DNA of 5,604 bases from positions 1-5,604 of the forward strand of contig JAITJT010000247.1 in the NCBI GenBank assembly GCA_031278795.1. The letters run 5' to 3'. Shown piece by piece: positions 1 through 5,604 of the stretch. Position 1 is the stretch's first letter; each line of letters begins with the position of its first letter. Both the position numbers and the translations under genes were made by a program. The notes beneath the pieces were generated by a model. That model did not search any database and was not told the origin of the DNA. It was given only the letters and a program-made list of their open reading frames with translations. This stretch comes from Deltaproteobacteria bacterium (GTDB taxonomy: Bacteria > Desulfobacterota > Desulfarculia > Adiutricales > Adiutricaceae).

Positions 1-836
1 TCTAAGCCCTGTCGCCAGTGCACGTAGCGCACCTGGTTGGAGGCGTTGCTCTCGGCGCTTTCAAACATGCCCTTGAACCTATCCAATACTCCCTCGTCCC
101 CTAGGACAATCAAGGCCCCCATGGCTACGCAAAGAGCGATGATAGCCGCCACCAATCTGCCAAAACATTTACGGAAGGCGAAGAGCATCAGGGCTCCGGA
201 TATGGGGACCACAATCAAGGCTATGCGCGAGCAGTTAAGGTAGAGGCACAGGCCGCCAAAGGCCAAGAAGATAGCGAAAAGGATGGCCCTACCCTTCTTT
301 CCCTCATATAGGCATATGGCCATGGCCCCCAGCATGAGGGGTATCACCTGGGCGAGTACAGCGCCGCTCTCGATAATCCCCAAATCCGCCTTGGCTCGGA
401 AGCAGTCCAGGCAGAAGCTGGCCTCGCTCCAGGCTATGAGGAACCAGAGGACCAGCCCCAGGCCGTAACAATAGGGGACTATCCTGGGAAGGAAGGCCCG
501 GCCGTAGGAGAGGGCCACCCAGACGCTAAGGGCCGTTAAGAGCAGATAGGTGATGTTTGCGAGATAGGAAAAGCTCTGCTGGGGCCTTCCGCTAAAGATT
601 GAGCTTAAGAGGTAGCTAAAAAGAAAGAGCGCGAGACCAAGTAGGTAGATGCCCGGAGGAGAGGGCACTATCCTCTCTTTAAAAAAGATTGTAAAGGCCA
701 AAAGCGCCCACAGAAACAATAGGGCGAAGGAGGCGTTCACGACACCCCGGCTGAATACCCCGAAAAAACAGCCCAGAAGCAAGGCTATGGGCCCCACCAG
801 ATTAAAAATGTCCCTAGCCTTTCCGTGAGAAATCAA
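1..836 (-). CDS. O-antigen ligase/polymerase-like membrane protein (Wzy_C/WaaL family), partial
   Basis: Reading the minus strand from 836 down to 1 gives an uninterrupted frame of 278 codons, with the 3' end outside the window. The product is strongly hydrophobic, with about nine predicted membrane spans near residues 13-30, 34-52, 63-81, 92-110, 119-137, 158-177, 183-200, 204-221 and 228-246. After span 7 comes NCSRIAL (201-207), resembling the SRxA/SRG motif of the Wzy_C family, and a hydrophilic stretch then begins at 247 with RYVHW (270-274), resembling the Arg/Trp pattern of the large periplasmic loop. Family members join or polymerise undecaprenyl-linked O-antigen or other glycans at the periplasmic face of the inner membrane. 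The start is taken as TTG (836-834): an in-frame stop lies at 860-858, no ATG occurs until far into the protein, and AGGTGA sits 4 nt upstream. The gene is transcribed away from alr. Ligase and polymerase cannot be told apart here; the family call is fairly safe, the exact role is not. Confidence 0.75.
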   Translation of the reverse strand, partial: MISHGKARDIFNLVGPIALLLGCFFGVFSRGVVNASFALLFLWALLAFTIFFKERIVPSPPGIYLLGLALFLFSYLLSSIFSGRPQQSFSYLANITYLLLTALSVWVALSYGRAFLPRIVPYCYGLGLVLWFLIAWSEASFCLDCFRAKADLGIIESGAVLAQVIPLMLGAMAICLYEGKKGRAILFAIFLAFGGLCLYLNCSRIALIVVPISGALMLFAFRKCFGRLVAAIIALCVAMGALIVLGDEGVLDRFKGMFESAESNASNQVRYVHWRQGL

Positions 837-840
837 AGCG

Positions 841-846
841 TCACCT
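841..846 (-). promoter_or_regulatory. Shine-Dalgarno AGGTGA supporting a TTG start
   Basis: On the minus strand AGGTGA is followed by CGCT and then TTG at 836. The match to the anti-Shine-Dalgarno is strong and the spacing acceptable. This is the main reason for choosing the TTG start over the GTG at codon 14, which would begin inside the first membrane span. Confidence 0.6.
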
Positions 847-856
847 ATAATAACTA

Positions 857-884
857 ATTATTTAAAATTAATATTAAGAAACAA
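857..884 (-). promoter_or_regulatory. weak candidate promoter for the leftward membrane-protein gene
   Basis: On the minus strand TTGTTT (884-879) is followed after 16 bp by AATAAT (862-857), which matches five of six positions of the -10 consensus. The -35 match is poor (about three of six) and the whole stretch is A+T-rich, so a chance match is quite possible. The expected start near 850 would leave a very short leader that still includes the Shine-Dalgarno at 846-841. Confidence 0.2.
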
Positions 885-919
885 ATACTAAATGTTATAA
901 GATAGCTTAAAACATAATT

Positions 920-945
920 CAGTCTTAATTTATTAAATTAGACTG
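920..945. repeat. imperfect inverted repeat, arms CAGTCT / AGACTG
   Basis: The arms CAGTCT (920-925) and AGACTG (940-945) are perfect complements, and the dyad continues inward through AATTT and AAATT with one unpaired T. It lies about 90 bp upstream of the leftward gene's start. There is no T-run on either side, so it does not look like an intrinsic terminator. An operator or a chance A+T-rich dyad are both possible. Confidence 0.4.
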
Positions 946-983
946 ATCCTTACTAAGACAAAATTCCCATAACGGGAGCATTC

Positions 984-1076
984 TAGCTAAAAGCAAATCT
1001 TTAAACAACGCCTCCATGCTTAGGGTCTTAAGAGGGCTCCTGGAACATAGTTATCCGGGCTTAAATTAGCTAAAAG
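984..1076. repeat. pair of 10-bp direct repeats TAGCTAAAAG
   Basis: TAGCTAAAAG occurs at 984-993 and again at 1067-1076, 83 bp apart. Nearby, TTAAATTAG occurs at 933-941 and 1061-1069, and GGGCTTAA at 1057-1064 and 1215-1222. These could be sites for a DNA-binding protein or traces of duplication, but the low sequence complexity makes coincidence plausible. Confidence 0.25.
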
Positions 1077-1245
1077 GGCTCAAATCAGCCGAATAATCAA
1101 GATTTTCACTTAAGAGCTTATAGCTTCGCTTCCAGATTTATAGTATTTTATTAATTTTCAGGATGATAAGAGGAGTAAAAGAAACTCAACTAAGTTAAGC
1201 ATTTTCGTTTTTTTGGGCTTAAGAAAAAATAATTTCATAAACCTG

Positions 1246-1273
1246 TTGACAAAAAAAATAGACATATTATAAT
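1246..1273 (+). promoter_or_regulatory. near-consensus sigma70 promoter upstream of alr
   Basis: A perfect -35 hexamer TTGACA (1246-1251) and a perfect -10 hexamer TATAAT (1268-1273) are separated by 16 bp, close to the preferred 17. Transcription would begin near 1280, giving a leader of about 190 nt before the alr start. It is the best promoter match in the window and likely drives alr, argS and the third gene constitutively. No overlapping operator dyad is obvious. Confidence 0.75.
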
Positions 1274-1367
1274 AACATTCTAAAAGCTTTAACCATGTAC
1301 AACGTCACACAAGCGGGAAAAGAATAGATAAAAATTCATAAAAATATATTTAATTATGTCTTTTTCG

Positions 1368-1376
1368 TGTTATATT
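1368..1376 (+). promoter_or_regulatory. possible second, extended -10 promoter for alr
   Basis: TGT directly before TATATT gives an extended -10 pattern (TGN plus a five-of-six hexamer). No good -35 lies 16-18 bp upstream; the best is TTTAAT at 1349-1354. If active it would start near 1383 and give a leader of about 87 nt. A+T richness makes false positives common here. Confidence 0.25.
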
Positions 1377-1469
1377 AATACAACCAAACAATCTAACTAG
1401 TAATTTCACCTAAGCAACTGTCCCATATTTTTTCCATTCTGCAAAATAGAAAAAAGAATCGAGGCGCCA

Positions 1470-2711
1470 ATGGCTGAACGGATACTGCACTACCCCAAAC
1501 AATTTTTAAATCAAGTGGACATCGCTCTCCACCATCTTAGCCAGAATTACAGGCTCATAAAGAAGTTCGCCGGCGATAAACCCATCATGGGGGTAATCAA
1601 GAGCGACGCTTACGGTCACGGTTTGGTGGAATGCGCCAGGGTACTCATAGAGGAGGGAGTCGCGCATCTGGGCGTGCAGGACGTCTATGAGGGAGTGGCC
1701 CTGAGGGACGCTGGCATCAAGGCCCAGCAGGTCTATGTCATGAGCGGCTTGGACTACCCCTCCCAGATAACCCTCGCGGCCGAAAGGGATCTGGTGATCT
1801 TTGTCTACAGCCGGGAGCAGCTGGTGAACATCATCAACCTGGCCCAGGTCCGGAGCTTCAATATCAAGGTAATGCTCAAGATCGACAGCGGCATGGGCCG
1901 CCTGGGCATGCCCGAGCGGGAGGTAATGCCCTTCCTGCAGCAGGCCTACGCCGCGCCCAGCGTCCAGGTCATGGGCCTAGCCACCCATCTGGCGACCATC
2001 TCGGACGCCAAGGCCGTGGAGCAGCTGAATCTCTTCCAGCACCTCATCAAGCGCTCTGAGGATGTCATCCAGGCGCCCCTGGTGAGTAGCGCGCTCTCAG
2101 GTGGCTCACTACTCGCGCACCCCGAATACCCCGACGGACTCCCCCGGGTGGGTCTCGCCCTCTACGGCGTGGGGCCTCCCCCGGAGAGCCTGAAGAACCC
2201 GGTTCCCTACAAGGGCAAGGATACCGGGGGAGAGGACAGCCTCTTTCCGCATGTGGAGCCCAAAAAACCAACCCACCACGCCTCTGGACTGTCCATCTTG
2301 GAGAAACTGAAACCCGTCATGCGGGTCAGCTCCACCATAATCCAGTTGAAGCGCCTAAGGAAAGGCGACTCGGTGAGCTACGACAGGATATTTGTCGCGC
2401 CCAATGACATGTTCGTGGCCATCATACCCTTTGGCTACGCCAACGGCCTCCACTCTAGCCGCTCCGAGAAGAACTGCGCGCTCATCAAGGGCCACCGGGT
2501 CGAGCAGATAGGAAAAGTCTGCATGAACCTGACCGCCTTCGACGTGAGCGCACTTACCGGGGTGAAGCCGGGTGACGAGGTGGTGCTCTTGGGCGAGTCG
2601 GGCGAGGAGAAGCTGGACGCCTACCACGAGTACTTCCCGGAGAAATGCAACCCCTATGAGCTGCTCTGCCACTACGGAAGACTCAACCGTAAGTTCTTCC
2701 ACAAGAGTTGA
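1470..2711 (+). CDS. alr: alanine racemase (PLP-dependent, fold type III)
   Basis: The product interconverts L- and D-alanine in the cytoplasm, supplying D-Ala for peptidoglycan. The ATG follows GAGG (1461-1464) at 5 nt. Hallmarks, with Geobacillus stearothermophilus Alr equivalents from memory: the PLP lysine K44 in KSDAYGHG (K39); K137 in KIDSGMGRLG, the normally carbamylated lysine (K129); R144 (R136); H173 in THLA (H166); S210 (S204); R226 in RVGLALYG (R219), which contacts the pyridine nitrogen; catalytic Y304 in SYD (Y265); Y323 in GYANG; M352 in CMN (M312); Y396 in NPYE (Y354). At 413 residues it is longer than the usual 360-380. The excess sits at about 236-278, between YGVGP and LKPVM, at the junction of the barrel and the C-terminal beta domain. 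L209 and N353 replace residues usually Asn and Asp. Catalytic residues are intact, so activity is expected. It is first in a probable operon with argS. Confidence 0.95.
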   Translation: MAERILHYPKQFLNQVDIALHHLSQNYRLIKKFAGDKPIMGVIKSDAYGHGLVECARVLIEEGVAHLGVQDVYEGVALRDAGIKAQQVYVMSGLDYPSQITLAAERDLVIFVYSREQLVNIINLAQVRSFNIKVMLKIDSGMGRLGMPEREVMPFLQQAYAAPSVQVMGLATHLATISDAKAVEQLNLFQHLIKRSEDVIQAPLVSSALSGGSLLAHPEYPDGLPRVGLALYGVGPPPESLKNPVPYKGKDTGGEDSLFPHVEPKKPTHHASGLSILEKLKPVMRVSSTIIQLKRLRKGDSVSYDRIFVAPNDMFVAIIPFGYANGLHSSRSEKNCALIKGHRVEQIGKVCMNLTAFDVSALTGVKPGDEVVLLGESGEEKLDAYHEYFPEKCNPYELLCHYGRLNRKFFHKS

Positions 2712-2723
2712 ATTTTTTATAAA

Positions 2724-2739
2724 GGGCCTCCAAAGGCCC
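2724..2739 (+). repeat. short hairpin between alr and argS
   Basis: GGGCCT (2724-2729) pairs with AGGCCC (2734-2739) across a 4-nt loop. No T-run follows on the plus strand; the T-run at 2713-2718 lies upstream of the stem. It is therefore unlikely to be an efficient terminator and might instead affect mRNA stability or readthrough into argS. Confidence 0.4.
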
Positions 2740-2771
2740 GCACTATTCCCTGGAGCGTGAACTGAACATTA

Positions 2772-4439
2772 ATGAAAGAGTTGATTAGAAGCCTTGTCTG
2801 GCAGGCCCTCCAGGAGCTTGTGCTGAAGATTCCCTTAGACCTTGCCCTCGATCCCCAGAGATTCACGGTGGAGCGCCCAGCCAACAGCTCCTTTGGGGAT
2901 TTTTCCGCCAACGCGGCCATGGTCTATTTCAAGGCCTTTAAAGCTAAAGACAAGTCCTTAACACCCCAGATATTAGCCGGATTGATAATAGAGAATATCC
3001 CTAACCGTAAGGCATTTTCCGAAATAAACATAGCCGGGGCGGGTTTCATCAACTTTCGCCTTACAAATGAAAAGTGGCAAGATGTGCTTCTTGAGATTAG
3101 AAGCCTTGGTGATAGCTACGGCTCAGAGGCCCCCAAAGACCAAGCTATTCTCTTGGAGTTCGTCTCTTCCAACCCCACTGGCCCCCTCCACGTGGGCCAC
3201 GGCCGGGGCGCGGCCTGGGGGGACGCCATGGGAAACATTCTCTCCTTTCTGGGCCACAAGGTGGAGAGGGAATACTACATAAACGACGCTGGTAACCAAA
3301 TAGACACCCTGGGGGCATCGGTCATCTTCCGCCTCAAGAATCCCGACCCGGAGGCGCTGGTTCCAGACGGCCTCTACAAGGGGCTCTACGTCCTGGATAT
3401 TGCCAATGAACTAAAGAAAAAACACGACAATGAGTTTTTCCAAAAGCCGGATGAGGAGATAAAAAGCACCCTCAGTAGGGAGGCCTCGGAAATTATTCTA
3501 GCTGATATGCAGAAGGACCTGGAGCATTTCGGGGTGCATTTTGATAAGTGGTTTTCCGAGAAATCACTTTATGAGAGTGGCAAGGTACAAGACGCCATAG
3601 ATACGCTCAAGAGAAAGGGCCACACCTATGAAGAGGACGGCGCCCTCTACTTCCGCTCCACCCAATTTGGGGACGACAAGGATCGGGTGCTCATCAAGTC
3701 CAACGGCGACACCACCTATTTCGCATCCGACGTGGCCTACCACGACGACAAGTTCAAACGCGGCTTTCAGCTGCTAATTGACGTACTAGGCGCTGACCAC
3801 GGAGGATATCTCGCCAGGATGCGCGCCGGGGTCGCGGCCCTAGGCTACGACCCCGCGCGCCTGGAGCTAGTTTTATACCAGCTGGTTAAGCTCTACCGCA
3901 ATAGAGAGCTTCTGAAGATGAGCACTAGAGCCGGTGAATTCGTGCCTTTGAAATTGGTCTTAGATGAGGTCTCGCCTGACGCGGCCAGGTTCCTCTATCT
4001 CACCCAGAGTCACGACTCCACCCTGGACTTCGATTTGGAGGTGGCCAAGGCCAAGAACAACGACAACCCCAGCTACTACGTGCAGTATCTCACGGCCAGG
4101 ATATTCCAGCTCAGGAAAAAGGCCCAGGATGTCTTTGGGGAGCTGGAAGCGCCTGATTTCAGCCTGCTGGTGGAAGCCGAGGAGATGGCCCTCATCTCCA
4201 AGCTCTCAAGCTTTCCGGAACTGTTGCAAACCATAGGGGCCAAGCTCCAGCCCCATCTTTTGACGCTCTGGCTCATAGACACGGCCAGGCTCTTTCACCA
4301 CTACTACGGCGAGCACCGCATAGTTCAACAGGACAAACGCCCCTTGAGCCTGGCCAGGCTGGAACTGGCCTGGACGGTTAGGGAGGTGGTGAAGATTGGT
4401 CTCACCCTCCTAGGCGCCATGGCGCCGGACAAGATGTAG
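2772..4439 (+). CDS. argS: arginyl-tRNA synthetase (class I)
   Basis: ArgS attaches arginine to tRNA-Arg using ATP, in the cytoplasm. The 555 residues are within the usual 550-580. Domain order is normal: an N-terminal tRNA-recognition domain (about 1-95, with ERPANSSFGDFSANAAM), the Rossmann catalytic core with SSNPTGPLHVGHGRGA carrying the HIGH-type signature HVGH at 140-143, the YYINDAGNQ stretch typical of ArgRS, KMSTR at 382-386 in the KMSKS position, and a helical DALR anticodon-binding domain from about 435, ending in LLGAMAPDKM, close to the family's usual C-terminus. ATG at 2772 is the only standard start after the in-frame TGA at 2763-2765. The nearest Shine-Dalgarno-like GGAG (2752-2755) lies 16 nt away, so initiation looks weak or non-standard. 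The gene follows alr by 60 bp and precedes the third gene by 71 bp, consistent with cotranscription. Confidence 0.97.
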   Translation: MKELIRSLVWQALQELVLKIPLDLALDPQRFTVERPANSSFGDFSANAAMVYFKAFKAKDKSLTPQILAGLIIENIPNRKAFSEINIAGAGFINFRLTNEKWQDVLLEIRSLGDSYGSEAPKDQAILLEFVSSNPTGPLHVGHGRGAAWGDAMGNILSFLGHKVEREYYINDAGNQIDTLGASVIFRLKNPDPEALVPDGLYKGLYVLDIANELKKKHDNEFFQKPDEEIKSTLSREASEIILADMQKDLEHFGVHFDKWFSEKSLYESGKVQDAIDTLKRKGHTYEEDGALYFRSTQFGDDKDRVLIKSNGDTTYFASDVAYHDDKFKRGFQLLIDVLGADHGGYLARMRAGVAALGYDPARLELVLYQLVKLYRNRELLKMSTRAGEFVPLKLVLDEVSPDAARFLYLTQSHDSTLDFDLEVAKAKNNDNPSYYVQYLTARIFQLRKKAQDVFGELEAPDFSLLVEAEEMALISKLSSFPELLQTIGAKLQPHLLTLWLIDTARLFHHYYGEHRIVQQDKRPLSLARLELAWTVREVVKIGLTLLGAMAPDKM

Positions 4440-4473
4440 GGATAGCGCTCCAAGGAAATTTTGATCTATCCCT
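4438..4473 (+). repeat. hairpin overlapping the argS stop codon
   Basis: AGGGATAG (4438-4445) and CTATCCCT (4466-4473) are perfect 8-bp complements around a 20-nt loop, beginning within the TAG stop of argS. No T-run follows, so this is not a classic terminator. It could shape stability or processing of the argS/third-gene transcript. Confidence 0.45.
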
Positions 4474-4498
4474 GGCCTAAAGTCTCAATGAAGCTAAT

Positions 4499-4504
4499 AA
4501 GGAG
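4499..4504 (+). promoter_or_regulatory. Shine-Dalgarno AAGGAG fixing a GTG start
   Basis: AAGGAG lies 6 nt before GTG at 4511, an ideal match and spacing. It sets the start of the last gene far upstream of the first in-frame ATG at 4754, which has no comparable ribosome-binding site. Confidence 0.8.
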
Positions 4505-4510
4505 ACTTTC

Positions 4511-5604
4511 GTGTACACAGCAGTTGACAAAGAGGGCGGTTCAGATACCCGACTGAAGGTAGTAGCCCCTCAAAAGCTGGAGAGGAAAAAAATCTATGAG
4601 CGGGAAGAGTGCTTCCCCCCTAGCCGGGACTCCAGGGACTCCCTGGGGCGCGAAGGCATAGTTCGTCCCAAGGGCGCGGGAAGCCCATCCCCCGGTGCCT
4701 TGGGGGCTTCCATAAAAATAGCCCCGGGAAAAAAGGCCCTAAGGGCCCAGGCTATGAAAAAAGCGGAGAGGCCTCCCCACACTCTAAAGGGCCTGGAAAA
4801 TGTTGAAAATCCCGAAATAGATAATACCCGAGAGACTAAGCCTCAAGGCGAAAAAAAGCCCCTAAGATGGCTGGAGCCCATCAAGTGGCTCACCAAGCTA
4901 TTTTTATCAGCTATCTTCCTGGCCTGGATCTTTGTCCTGGGCATCCTGGTGGGCCGGGGTTCCCTCATCAACAACCCCCACTCCGGCACCCAGGGACTCA
5001 TTCCCTTCACCAGCAAAGCGGCCCTGTCTCCGCAGGGCCAAGCCTTGGAAGAGCCGGAAAGCTATGCCGGAACGAGCTCCAGTGTCCCAGAGTCGCCCGA
5101 TCCTGGGCCTCTGGGCTATTACCAGAGAGGGGAAAGCCCAAAACTTCAGTTACAAAGAGCGCCGGAGCCAAGGGGCGTGGGGAAGGTCACCTCCGCCCAG
5201 AGCGGGCTCCTTCCTCCCATGACCACAAGTACCCTCCCCGCCCCGGAAAAGGACCCCAAAGCCCCAGAAAAGCCTATAGAGGCCCCTACCAAGGACATCT
5301 CCCAGCCCTCGCTTAACTACGAGAGCCCCTTTGCCATCGCCCTCACGGGTGAGGGCACTGGCGCCCTGGTAAGACCCCAGGCTGAGCCCCCCAGCGCCAT
5401 GAGACCCAATCTTCCGACAGCCGCCATTAGCGTAGCTGGTGACATGGTGAGTCCTTCCCCAGCCCTGGAAAATCCCTCAGCATTAAACCCACCAGCGGAA
5501 GCCGCCGCGGAAGCCACTATTGAAGCCACCGCTCCCTCCACCCAGGCAGTAGCTAGCGGGGAAAAAGCCCCAGAGGCGCCAAAGGTGAAGGATAACCCGC
5601 AACA
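4511..5604 (+). CDS. single-span membrane protein with Pro/Ala-rich periplasmic region, probable SPOR-domain protein, partial
   Basis: From GTG at 4511 the frame stays open to the right edge (364 codons), so the C-terminus is missing. Residues 1-116 are hydrophilic and basic, rich in Lys, Arg, Glu and Pro, and presumably cytoplasmic. One membrane span lies at about 127-147, ending in FVLGILVGRG (141-150), a pattern I associate with SPOR-domain proteins next to argS in Desulfobacterota. Positive residues before the span (R119, K125, K129) predict an N-in, C-out orientation. Beyond it the protein is low-complexity, rich in Pro, Ala, Ser and Glu, with motifs such as APEKDPKAPEKP, typical of a periplasmic linker. 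A C-terminal SPOR domain, which binds denuded glycan strands at the division septum, is inferred from architecture and gene order; none of it is visible. It could instead be another anchored envelope protein (TonB-like or FtsN-like). It is the third gene of the probable alr-argS operon. Confidence 0.7.
   Translation, partial: MYTAVDKEGGSDTRLKVVAPQKLERKKIYEREECFPPSRDSRDSLGREGIVRPKGAGSPSPGALGASIKIAPGKKALRAQAMKKAERPPHTLKGLENVENPEIDNTRETKPQGEKKPLRWLEPIKWLTKLFLSAIFLAWIFVLGILVGRGSLINNPHSGTQGLIPFTSKAALSPQGQALEEPESYAGTSSSVPESPDPGPLGYYQRGESPKLQLQRAPEPRGVGKVTSAQSGLLPPMTTSTLPAPEKDPKAPEKPIEAPTKDISQPSLNYESPFAIALTGEGTGALVRPQAEPPSAMRPNLPTAAISVAGDMVSPSPALENPSALNPPAEAAAEATIEATAPSTQAVASGEKAPEAPKVKDNPQ

Larger units (their letters stand above)
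837..1469. other. A+T-rich divergent intergenic region
   Basis: About 630 bp lie between the divergent membrane-protein gene and alr. By eye it is far more A+T-rich than the flanking genes, especially at 841-940 and 1190-1400, with a less extreme stretch around 960-1110. All frames are broken by frequent stops and I see no convincing gene. The longest suggestive frame is a 30-codon minus-strand ORF at 1017-925 without a Shine-Dalgarno. The region holds the dyad, direct repeats and promoters listed separately. I see no tRNA, riboswitch or T-box signature, though short structured RNAs cannot be excluded by eye. Confidence 0.7.

Noticed and set aside
37..468. Plus-strand open frames at 37-243 and 283-468
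   Set aside because: They lie opposite the long minus-strand membrane-protein frame, have compositions typical of antisense shadows, and show no recognisable domain.
1207..1226. T-run, GGGCTTAAG, A-run as a bidirectional terminator
   Set aside because: The only pairing is T-run with A-run around a CTTAAG palindrome. There is no stable G+C stem followed by a T-run and no gene ending nearby.
1295..1327. Ten-codon ORF MYNVTQAGKE in the alr leader as an attenuation peptide
   Set aside because: It has no Shine-Dalgarno and only one Ala codon, and no terminator/antiterminator pair follows, so there is no support for attenuation.
2065..2702. Minus-strand open frames at 2065-2271 and 2355-2702 inside alr
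   Set aside because: Alr is unambiguous on the plus strand through this region. The reverse frames are G+C-driven shadows with Arg/Gly/Pro-rich or valine-rich translations lacking motifs.
2572..4282. Alternative frames overlapping the alr end and argS (2572-2760, 2717-2920 minus, 3067-3282, 3964-4236, 4076-4282 minus)
   Set aside because: All overlap well-supported conserved genes and have no independent start signal or family resemblance.
4626..4646. Tandem GGGACTCC copies (4626-4633, 4635-4642) and the palindrome CCAGGGA-C-TCCCTGG (4632-4646)
   Set aside because: They lie in-frame within the coding region, encoding DSRDSL, and are best explained as codon-level repetition in a low-complexity segment.
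4594..5541. Alternative frames at 4594-4782 minus, 4867-5316, 4932-5222 and 5317-5541 minus
   Set aside because: They overlap the continuous frame from GTG 4511, which has an ideal Shine-Dalgarno and a clear membrane span. The alternatives look like out-of-frame readings of Pro/Ala-rich codons.

Overview
The window looks like an ordinary bacterial chromosome segment from a Gram-negative organism. It has G+C-rich genes with frequent ATA (Ile) and AGG (Arg) codons, separated by one large, strikingly A+T-rich intergenic region. The order alr, argS, then a membrane-anchored Pro/Ala-rich protein resembles arrangements I recall from Desulfobacterota (former Deltaproteobacteria), where argS is often followed by a SPOR-domain protein. 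That taxonomic reading is an inference from gene order and is only moderately supported.

Layout. Positions 1-836, minus strand: the N-terminal 278 codons of a polytopic membrane protein of the O-antigen ligase/polymerase (Wzy_C, WaaL-like) type. It runs off the left edge and probably starts at a TTG codon behind a good Shine-Dalgarno sequence. Positions 837-1469: a divergent, A+T-rich intergenic region with an imperfect dyad, short direct repeats and a near-perfect sigma70 promoter (TTGACA, 16 bp, TATAAT) pointing right. Positions 1470-2711: alanine racemase (alr). Positions 2772-4439: arginyl-tRNA synthetase (argS). Positions 4511-5604: a GTG-started, single-span membrane protein that is open at the right edge. 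It has a long cytoplasmic N-terminus and a low-complexity Pro/Ala-rich periplasmic stretch, and I suspect a SPOR domain lies beyond the window.

The three rightward genes are closely spaced (60 and 71 bp gaps, each holding a small hairpin but no convincing terminator), so they probably form one operon driven from the promoter near 1246-1273. Alr makes D-alanine for peptidoglycan. The last protein would bind denuded septal peptidoglycan if it really carries a SPOR domain. ArgS charges tRNA-Arg. The divergent gene belongs to surface polysaccharide assembly, so three of the four genes have an envelope theme.

I found no RNA gene, CRISPR array, intact mobile element or obviously new system. The points most worth a second look are a linker insertion and two active-site substitutions in Alr, the long cytoplasmic N-terminus of the last protein, and the unusual intergenic region.
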